A DNA stretch of 32,962 nt from NCBI GenBank assembly GCA_013002165.1, contig JABDKO010000304.1:1-32962 (forward strand), written 5' to 3'. Under the pieces are notes generated by a model, which saw only the letters and a program-made list of their open reading frames with translations, was not told the DNA's origin and did not search any database. The stretch comes from Rhodothermales bacterium. Its GTDB lineage: Bacteria; Bacteroidota; Rhodothermia; Rhodothermales; JABDKH01. Positions 8,574 to 14,824 of the stretch are shown here, in pieces. The translations under genes were made by a program, and so were the position numbers. Each line of letters starts with the position of its first letter. Within the stretch, counting starts at the first letter, position 1.

Positions 8574-8633
8574 GAAGTGCTGGGTTGTGAGCCAGTTGCT
8601 GGTTGCGAATCGCTAGTTACTCGTTCCCGGTCT

Positions 8634-8707
8634 GTCATCTTGAGCGACAGCCGAGAGATCTCTTTACCAGCGCGATGTGCAGATCCCTCCGCTTCGGTCG
8701 GGATGAC
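8634..8707. repeat. dispersed palindrome-like intergenic repeat, copy C
   Basis: 74 bp in the same orientation as copies A and B. Left end GTCATCTTGAGCGACAGCCG, right end GCTTCGGTCGGGATGAC. The middle differs from copy B by a few bases (GCGATGTGCAGATCC). Confidence 0.88.
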
Positions 8708-8808
8708 AGGTTGGAACGGGCGGCGTAACAGGCGGAACGGCCTGGATGACAGGGTGGATCTGTCGAAATGACTCAGAGGCGCAATCGATCTGGCGATCGA
8801 AATTTGTT

Positions 8809-8867
8809 AAGAGACCACCGGCAGGCCGTTCTTCCTAAGATTGCCTGCCGGTCCCCGTGGTCTCTTT
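8809..8867. terminator. long imperfect hairpin between convergent genes, likely bidirectional terminator
   Basis: The arm AAGAGACCACCGGCAGGC (8809-8826) pairs with GCCTGCCG (8843-8850) and GTGGTCTCTT (8857-8866), with a 6-nt bulge (8851-8856) and a 16-nt loop. It stands between the plus-strand operon and the minus-strand T9SS gene. The flanking T/A tracts are short, so termination is likely but not certain. Confidence 0.6.
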
Positions 8868-9138
8868 CCTCGCCCGTGTGGGCCAGTGTTTGTTTACGAC
8901 ATGCGGAGTGGATCGGCGTGTCGGTATTGTTATGCTAAAGAAGTCACCACCTGGCGTATCATCATTCGGCAACAGCATAATAAGAGGGAAAGAAACACCC
9001 GGCATTCAAAAAGAGGCGGAGTCGCCGAAAGTCGTTACCGACCGGTAATGGAGCACCTACAAATAGAGGGCACCTTTTTGTCCATGCACTGGAGTGTACC
9101 CTGCTCGGGACGCAGGCGTGTGGAAATGATGGTATCCA
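8868..9138. other. intergenic stretch with no supported feature
   Basis: About 270 bp between the hairpin and the end of the T9SS gene. Small ORFs run through it (for example 8857-9048), but they have no recognisable domain, signal or coding pattern. No tRNA signature, convincing hairpin or repeat was seen. Confidence 0.5.
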
Positions 9139-12100
9139 CTATATCAGATCAAGCTGCACACGCCCGGTGATGACGCCAAACTTTATTACCGTCTGGCCGA
9201 CTCCCGGGACGTCGACATGAATCAGATATATGCCGCTGGCAATGCTAAGTCCATCCTCATTAGTAAGATCCCATTCGAGCGTTGTCGCCGGCCCGTTCTT
9301 TACAAAGGTACGCACCAGGGTTCCGGACAACGTAAACAAGCGGATCGTCGCCCGCTGAGGAAGATTAGTGAACCGGGCCACGTCTGTCAGCCTGTTGACT
9401 TCGTATGCTGAGGCGCCGCGATACGGATTCGGTACGATGCCGATTGATGAGAGCGCCTCCCTTGCAATGGACTCGTCGTTCTCAATCGGGAGAAACGGTG
9501 CGGTGTCTATGATAAACACATCACCCGCTGCGAGCGGTTTCGTCGTCTCAGCGCGAAAGATGGTTCCGGGTTCTGGCATGGCCTGATCGATGATGTTTGC
9601 CAGGTAATCCGCCTTGTCAGAGGCAGCGGCAATGGAACCACCGTTCCAGTTGACGACAACCGTGCGTGCCATAATTTCACCTCCGTGAGAAGTCGCCGTT
9701 GTACCGGCCAGCAGGTCATCCTGCCAGCGGTTGTAGCCGTTCTCTCCGGGCGAAGTATCATTCGCATTGCAGCCTGCATCACACGGCTGGTACCAGTAGA
9801 ACCAGTCTGACTCAGGGTCATTGTCAGCACCTGATACCGACGAATCGACGAACTGTATGTCGAAGCCGTCGCCTTCCCAGTCGATAACTGCCGGAATTAC
9901 CCGGTAGTCATCAGATGGATCATCTGGAGTGTTGACACCAGTATTCCATAGTTCAAATGGAACGAGCTGAGGTCGACTATCTCCGAAGATGCCGAAACGG
10001 TCGTAACCGTAGCAACCATTTGCAGGAGTAGCGAATGGGGTATCGGCGTCGGCTGCAGCACGCCAGGCATTAAAGCACTCAGCCGTGAAGCGGATCTCCC
10101 AGTCCCATGGGACAACCGGTCTAAACCCGTTACGAATGGATCTCGGAATGAAGACACTGTCGTAGTTAGCGCCGGTGCCGACATCACCAGTCGCCCAGAA
10201 CCAGATGCCATCACCTACCTGCTGGCCGGAGCCCGGTCGCTCAGGAACCGGGAAGCCCTGAAAATCCGCTGCACCCCCGGTCGGCGGGTCTATTGGACCG
10301 GCAGCGTTTGCTGTGACGAGAAACGCGTTGAAGTCGAAGGGTGCAGATTCGATTTCGAAGACAATCCCATCCTTTACCAGGACATCCGTATTGAACGGCG
10401 GAAAAGAGCCCCTTGACTCGAAGAACGTAGATGAGTTAAACAACGTGTCGCCAGAAGATTCATTCAGAATATCGTACGTGGTTGCCCGGATGGTATCAGG
10501 GTACGTCGATGAGTTGTCGATATAGGTAGTGGCGCACATTCGTACCGAGTAGGTATCTCCCGACACGGAAAGCGGAGCAACCACGCGGGCCCGGATCCCC
10601 GTCGAAGAGCCGACGCCAAGAACGCGTTGGGAATCAATAACATCTCCCGTGTTTGCAGTGAGCCGCGTGCCACCATTCCGGGCATTGATACGGGATGGTA
10701 TTACTGTCACTCTGCTCACGGGGCTCATCACAACCTTCGGATTGGAGTTCGGATTATACACGTAGGCCCGAACTCCGAAATAGTATTCCGTATAGTTGAC
10801 CAGATCCTCAACCATGTGGAATTGCTGCACACCGCTATCAGTGCCCTTTGCAACGATTTTTGATACCAGCAGGCTGGTCTCCGGATCAATCGTTTCTTCT
10901 GCAATTCCCCGGACCAGATTCACCACGTCGTATGTTGCTATCAGCTCACCTTCTGTATCATCGGGTGATGAAAACTGATAGACCTGGTACCCTTCGAACG
11001 AATACGTCTCGTTGCCATCGACCGGATTCTGATCGACGAGAAAATCGCTCAGTTCGTCATAGGTTTCAAGATAGTTGTTTGACGAAGGATGGTTTTCCCA
11101 GCTGATGATGACTTCGCCATCGTGCTCCTCGGCATGCACGATGGGCGCATCGGGCCGCGGGGTTGGAACAAAGCCGTTGTTATAGAGGCCCTGAACCTGA
11201 ATGTCGTCCTGCAGCAGCTGACGATAGGAAGAAAGCCTGTCAGACGAGCGCGACCAGATGATGCCGTATATAATTTCCTGAACATCGCCGGTGTTAAAAT
11301 CGAAAGGTCCGACGGACATTATAAATCGCCGGTCGGCAGGCGTGTTTCGAGAGCCCTGCCCATCGGTGTTTTCCTCTGACCAGTATGCACGATCTGCCGC
11401 GTTTCCGGGAAACATGTAGCTCGTTATTTCAGAACCGCCATATCCTGTTCCCCCGAATGTCATGGGGCGGCCATCGCGCCAGATTCCTCGCAGGTAGTCG
11501 TACGGCTCCATGGAATTACCATTCGGATTTCCCTGTGCTGCGCTATCGCTGTTGTAATAGACGAACTTGGACATCTTCAGCCGCTTCATGCCCGGGTATT
11601 GCGTACCGTCGGGGTCTATCCAGGGAGGGCCTGCTGTCATATCGGGAACCAGCGGGCCCTGTACAAAATCGTATGCAAGTGCGGGTGGCTGGTCGCCGTA
11701 GCCGTCGAATCCCTGGTCAACGTCAGTCCCGTTGTAGACTATGCCTAGGCCCCGTGTAGTGTCGGAGCCAACGAAATCGTCTGCCGCATTCCCAAGGTCG
11801 GGATCCGACCAGATGCCCAGGTAGACGTCGTTCAGATCGACGAGCCCCTTGTTTTCAAGCCGGTATTTATAGAAGGTTGCATTTTGCATCGGGCCGGGCT
11901 GGTCGAATGCAAACGCGGTAACCTGGATCTCAAGTCCTAACGGTTCGCTGAACGACCATTCCTTAACGTTGCCCGCGTCGTTCATCACCCACCACACCAT
12001 CTGGTCGCCAATCAGAGTCGGCCTGTCGCCTGCCTCGATGTCATAGTTGGCGGGATCACCGTCTCCATCAGTGACCGGTGCTCCAAGATCGTAGGGCCAG

Positions 12101-12597
12101 TTTTCAATGTCTTCGGTGGCCTCGCCGGTATCTTCAAGAGTCTGCAGATCTGCCGCCGAAACTTTGAATAGGTGGTCGTACTCACTACAGTCGGATGGTG
12201 GAGTACCATCCTCATCAATGGGCCCGGGCCAGAATTCGAACGGACCATACGCCGTGCCCGCGAAGCGCAGATCGCCGGCAGGATCAATGCCGCCAATCCA
12301 GATGCCTGACGCAAAGATGGCATTTGCCTCTCCTTCTTTCGGGACCGTGTACACATTGCCGGATCCTTTCCAGAAGAGGCCACCGGTGTTATAGAGACGG
12401 GCGCGTACGTTGTTAATATCGAGGTCCTTTGTTGCAGACCCGAGGTTGCAATTTCCAACGGGTGTTTGAGGTGCGAACACCTGGCTGGTCGCGACGGGTG
12501 ATGGAATGACTTTCGCATTCGACTGGGCTTGCGCGGGTGACTCGGCTAATCCGAATAGCAGAAGTATGGCAGCCAGTCGATAGTATAGGACTCTCAT
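9139..12597 (-). CDS. large secreted protein with C-terminal type IX secretion sorting domain
   Basis: A protein of 1152 residues, with the start set at the ATG at 12597 because it opens a signal peptide (RVLYYRLAAILLLFGLAESP, AQAQ); the frame is open to 12762 but the extra N-terminus looks non-coding. The first half is rich in Asp, Gly, aromatic residues and Asn, with repeated SDPDLGNAADDFVGSD-type acidic loops that could bind calcium. A fibronectin-III-like segment lies near residues 480-640 (begins DAPIVHAEEHDGEVIISWEN). The last 90 or so residues are a type A sorting domain: IVPNPYRG, ARFTNLPQRATIRLFTLSG, GIYLIHVDV and a final VIKFGVI. It should therefore cross the outer membrane by T9SS and be surface-attached or released. 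No catalytic motif was recognised. Confidence 0.9.
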   Translation of the reverse strand: MRVLYYRLAAILLLFGLAESPAQAQSNAKVIPSPVATSQVFAPQTPVGNCNLGSATKDLDINNVRARLYNTGGLFWKGSGNVYTVPKEGEANAIFASGIWIGGIDPAGDLRFAGTAYGPFEFWPGPIDEDGTPPSDCSEYDHLFKVSAADLQTLEDTGEATEDIENWPYDLGAPVTDGDGDPANYDIEAGDRPTLIGDQMVWWVMNDAGNVKEWSFSEPLGLEIQVTAFAFDQPGPMQNATFYKYRLENKGLVDLNDVYLGIWSDPDLGNAADDFVGSDTTRGLGIVYNGTDVDQGFDGYGDQPPALAYDFVQGPLVPDMTAGPPWIDPDGTQYPGMKRLKMSKFVYYNSDSAAQGNPNGNSMEPYDYLRGIWRDGRPMTFGGTGYGGSEITSYMFPGNAADRAYWSEENTDGQGSRNTPADRRFIMSVGPFDFNTGDVQEIIYGIIWSRSSDRLSSYRQLLQDDIQVQGLYNNGFVPTPRPDAPIVHAEEHDGEVIISWENHPSSNNYLETYDELSDFLVDQNPVDGNETYSFEGYQVYQFSSPDDTEGELIATYDVVNLVRGIAEETIDPETSLLVSKIVAKGTDSGVQQFHMVEDLVNYTEYYFGVRAYVYNPNSNPKVVMSPVSRVTVIPSRINARNGGTRLTANTGDVIDSQRVLGVGSSTGIRARVVAPLSVSGDTYSVRMCATTYIDNSSTYPDTIRATTYDILNESSGDTLFNSSTFFESRGSFPPFNTDVLVKDGIVFEIESAPFDFNAFLVTANAAGPIDPPTGGAADFQGFPVPERPGSGQQVGDGIWFWATGDVGTGANYDSVFIPRSIRNGFRPVVPWDWEIRFTAECFNAWRAAADADTPFATPANGCYGYDRFGIFGDSRPQLVPFELWNTGVNTPDDPSDDYRVIPAVIDWEGDGFDIQFVDSSVSGADNDPESDWFYWYQPCDAGCNANDTSPGENGYNRWQDDLLAGTTATSHGGEIMARTVVVNWNGGSIAAASDKADYLANIIDQAMPEPGTIFRAETTKPLAAGDVFIIDTAPFLPIENDESIAREALSSIGIVPNPYRGASAYEVNRLTDVARFTNLPQRATIRLFTLSGTLVRTFVKNGPATTLEWDLTNEDGLSIASGIYLIHVDVPGVGQTVIKFGVITGRVQLDLI

Positions 12598-12823
12598 AAG
12601 CGCGCACATTCTCAGGAAACAATTACACTCAATTCGGGAGGCAAAACCGAATCGGTGAGTGCAACATAAGTATAGGCAGATAGCGTTCGGTTCACGATGT
12701 TCAAAGGGTTGGAGCGTAGAATGCTGCAACTCAACTGTAACAGTATACGCGCGAACGGGCAAATCCGGGGTACAAAAGAATCCGTACGCTCGTCAGGCTC
12801 GGACTTGCGCTAATCGGTCGTAA
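12598..12823. other. upstream region of the T9SS gene
   Basis: The T9SS gene reads away from here on the minus strand, so its promoter must lie in this stretch or in the element beyond it. No promoter could be picked by eye. The next 186 bp, up to the ATG at 13010, hold the conserved element described separately. Confidence 0.4.
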
Positions 12824-12959
12824 AGGCCTAAAAAGCCTGGGGGCCGCCACTCCTCCTCCCCGGTTTCAACTTAACTACAAAAATGCGTCACGCGCCAATG
12901 AACAAATGCTAGAAACTCTCTAGACTGTTTCCTAGAATTCTTTCTATAGGATTTCCTAG
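12824..12959 (+). promoter_or_regulatory. conserved two-copy intergenic element, copy 1 (box plus phased CTAG array)
   Basis: In order on the plus strand: a small hairpin (AGGC 12824-12827, GCCT 12835-12838), a 26-nt box at 12838-12863 that begins TGGGGGCCGCCACTCC and ends CCTCCCCGG, a 45-nt gap, then CTAG sites at 12909, 12920 and 12932, a variant CTATAG at 12944 and CTAG at 12956. The spacings are 11, 12, 12 and 12 bp. The ATG of the secreted NTF2-like gene follows 50 bp after the last site. The same layout recurs on the minus strand at 22441-22566. It is a cis-regulatory region or leader RNA by position; its mechanism is unknown. Confidence 0.75.
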
Positions 12960-13009
12960 ACTTGCTATCGATTCTCTCGACAATCCTACGAAATATATCC
13001 GGATCCCCA

Positions 13010-13492
13010 ATGAAGTTCTGCATCGTCGTTGTAGCTCTATGTGCATTCACTCTTACCCATTCAGGACAAGCACAAACTGCCGAGGAGGATGTTTATTCTA
13101 TAGTCTCAACTTTCTTTGATGCTCTCCTGACTGCTGACTCGACGTTGATGGCTGGCATCCTCCTCCCGGGTGGACAAGCTCACGCTATTATGCCGACAGA
13201 CTCAACTACGCGCGTTCGAACCAGCACACATCAACAGACGCTAGAGCAAATGGCGAGCTGGACAGAGCCAATCGTCGAGCGCATGTGGGATCCGACAATC
13301 CTCGTCAACGGCCCCCTTGCAGTAGTCTGGGGACCATACGATTTGTATGTCGGACAGGAGTTCTCTCACTGCGGAGTAGACACATTCACACTCATTCGCT
13401 CGGATGATGGCTGGAAGATCTCGAGCATAGACTATACAATTGAACGAGGGACCTGTGAGATGCATCCGGACGGACCGCCGTCATTCGAGTAG
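13010..13492 (+). CDS. secreted NTF2-like protein (DUF4440/lumazine-binding-like)
   Basis: A 160-residue protein, starting at the ATG at 13010, which opens a signal peptide (KFCIVVVALCAFTLTHSG, QAQ). The body has the NTF2-like order: helix EEDVYSIVSTFFDALLTADS, then LMAGILLPGG, strands around PTILVNGPLAVVWGPYDLYV, and a final strand GWKISSIDYTIERG. Catalytic residues cannot be assigned. It is transcribed alone, downstream of copy 1 of the two-copy element, which probably controls it. The intergenic DNA after it is made of repeats. Confidence 0.8.
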   Translation: MKFCIVVVALCAFTLTHSGQAQTAEEDVYSIVSTFFDALLTADSTLMAGILLPGGQAHAIMPTDSTTRVRTSTHQQTLEQMASWTEPIVERMWDPTILVNGPLAVVWGPYDLYVGQEFSHCGVDTFTLIRSDDGWKISSIDYTIERGTCEMHPDGPPSFE

Positions 13493-13526
13493 CATCGTTC
13501 CTGTAGTGCGGTGCTTCTAGCTTTCA

Positions 13527-13592
13527 GATCCTTCGCTGCAGCCTCAGGGTGACAGGGGGTGATGAGATCCCTCGACTTACGCTCGGGATGAC
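13527..13592. repeat. two tandem right-half copies of the dispersed palindrome-like repeat
   Basis: AGATCCTTCGCTGCAGCCTC followed by AGGGTGACA, then GAGATCCCTCGACTTACGCT followed by CGGGATGACA: each matches the right arm of copies A-C, but no full left arm is seen. This looks like a decayed or rearranged copy. Confidence 0.65.
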
Positions 13593-13646
13593 AAAGGAGG
13601 CCAGGGATGACAAAGGAGGCCAGGGATGACCACGGTGACCAGGCAT
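13587..13646. repeat. 20-bp tandem repeat
   Basis: GATGACAAAGGAGGCCAGGG occurs at 13587-13606 and again, identical, at 13607-13626, with a degenerate third copy at 13627-13646. The first copy grows out of the right end (GGGATGAC) of the preceding dispersed repeat, which suggests local duplication of its edge. Confidence 0.88.
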
Positions 13647-13653
13647 AAAAAGG

Positions 13654-13768
13654 GAGCCCTGACCGCGAGCGAATGCGAGCCCTGACTGCGAGCAAAAGCG
13701 AGCCCTGACCGTGAGCGAATGCGAGCCCTGACCGCGAGCAAAAACGAGCCCTGACCGCGAGCAAAAGC
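13654..13768. repeat. 23-bp tandem minisatellite, five copies
   Basis: Five adjacent 23-bp units (13654, 13677, 13700, 13723, 13746), each starting GAGCCCTGAC followed by a YGYGAGCRAA-like core. Differences alternate between GCGAATGC and GCAAAAGC endings, as expected from unit-level duplication. It stops 9 bp before the stop codon of the minus-strand solute-binding protein gene. The period is not a multiple of three, so ORFs through it are not conserved coding repeats. Confidence 0.92.
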
Positions 13769-13776
13769 GAGCCTGC

Positions 13777-14817
13777 CTAGTTCCCCATCAAATAATCTTC
13801 GCCGCGACCTTTGATGTGTTCGTCCCAGTACTGCATCCATCGGGGAATCTCGGCGTCGAGGCTGTCCCAGTCGACGGGCATCTCTCGCAAGTCCAGATCG
13901 GTCATCCAGTCCGGCAGACGGCTTTTGTCGATATCAGTCCGAACAGGAATGCGGTAGAACCTGTGAGCCTGCGAAACGATCGCTGTATCTGATGTCACCA
14001 TGTCATAAAACGACCTGGCCACGTCAAGATTAGGACCACCCTTCACCAGAGCAATGCCGTCGGTCAGTATCGGCGTTCCACTCTCTGGTATTTTGAATCC
14101 GAAGGGATACCCGTTGATCACGCTCTGGATAAAAATGTCCGTAAGATTCCAGAGCGTTACATCTCCTTCACCACGCGCCAGCCGAATGTAGAGCTGCGTC
14201 GGATCTGCCGTGTACGTCTTCACGTTGCGGTCGAGACCCGCAAGCCAGCGATACCCTTCATCTTCCGATGGCTGTCGAAGGATCATCGATCCATAAATTG
14301 TTCGCATGGTGCTCGACGCCATCGGGTACCGAATCAGCAACCTGTCGTTCCACTTGTCATCAAGAAGCTCATCCCAGTCATGAGGAACGTCCGTGCTGTC
14401 CAGGGCATCGGTATTGTAAGCAATTACCTCGGGAGTGAGATACGTACCAAACCATGTATCATTTGCTCCACGACTCGCGTTGCCGACACTATTCGCCCAA
14501 GACGGAGTGTAAGGTTCGAGCAAATCCTCATCGGCCGCATGTGAAAAGGCTCCACCGGCGCCACCCCACCACAGACTCGCCTGCGGATTCATGGCCTCAG
14601 TTCGAATCCGGTCGTATGCATCCTGGCCACCCATATCGATCCACTGCACGTCAACATCCGGATGTTGCTCCTCATACGCCTTCTCGTACATCGAAAGCAT
14701 CTCCTTGCCGTGCGGAGAATAGACGAGTATCCTTGTTCTGTCGTCGGTACTGCACGAAGCGAATACAGGGATCAGCAGGATGCAGATCGCGAATGAGAAA
14801 TATTGCCTGTTGGTCAT
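13777..14817 (-). CDS. extracellular solute-binding lipoprotein (iron(III)/ABC-type)
   Basis: A 346-residue periplasmic binding protein with a lipoprotein signal peptide (FASC, Cys22). The mature part starts ILVYSPHGKEMLSMYEKAYE and continues with DVDVQWIDMGGQDAYDRIR, LWWGGAGGAFSHA and WFGTYLTPEVIAYN, a pattern of the two-lobed binding proteins of Fe3+/2-aminoethylphosphonate/thiamine type transporters. The ligand cannot be deduced. Its start is only 7 bp downstream of the uvrD stop, so the two are co-transcribed. No ABC permease or ATPase gene is adjacent in the window, so it is an orphan here. Confidence 0.85.
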   Translation of the reverse strand: MTNRQYFSFAICILLIPVFASCSTDDRTRILVYSPHGKEMLSMYEKAYEEQHPDVDVQWIDMGGQDAYDRIRTEAMNPQASLWWGGAGGAFSHAADEDLLEPYTPSWANSVGNASRGANDTWFGTYLTPEVIAYNTDALDSTDVPHDWDELLDDKWNDRLLIRYPMASSTMRTIYGSMILRQPSEDEGYRWLAGLDRNVKTYTADPTQLYIRLARGEGDVTLWNLTDIFIQSVINGYPFGFKIPESGTPILTDGIALVKGGPNLDVARSFYDMVTSDTAIVSQAHRFYRIPVRTDIDKSRLPDWMTDLDLREMPVDWDSLDAEIPRWMQYWDEHIKGRGEDYLMGN

Positions 14818-14824
14818 GCAGATA

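Noticed and set aside
8445-8771. 108-codon plus-strand ORF after the NTF2-like gene
   Set aside because: It consists of heptamer and dispersed-repeat sequence read through; the same element read elsewhere is not open in the same frame.
8857-9048. Small ORF of 63 codons between the hairpin and the T9SS gene
   Set aside because: It begins inside the terminator-like hairpin and shows no domain, signal peptide or coding pattern.
12598-12762. Longer N-terminus for the T9SS protein
   Set aside because: The extra 55 residues are Cys- and His-rich and would bury the signal peptide that starts at 12597.
12838-12863. Cobalamin-type riboswitch (GCCACT motif in the box)
   Set aside because: Only a short match to the GCCACTG segment; the conserved B12 box and the other conserved segments are missing, and neither downstream gene is a B12 gene.
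13654-13768. Possible CRISPR array
   Set aside because: The 23-bp units are directly adjacent with no spacers and no cas genes are present.
13432-13840. Minus-strand ORFs with Ser/Arg/Ala-rich repeated peptides (13432-13764 and 13577-13840)
   Set aside because: They are translations of the 20-bp and 23-bp tandem repeats in two frames; the period is not a multiple of three and no start context or domain supports them.
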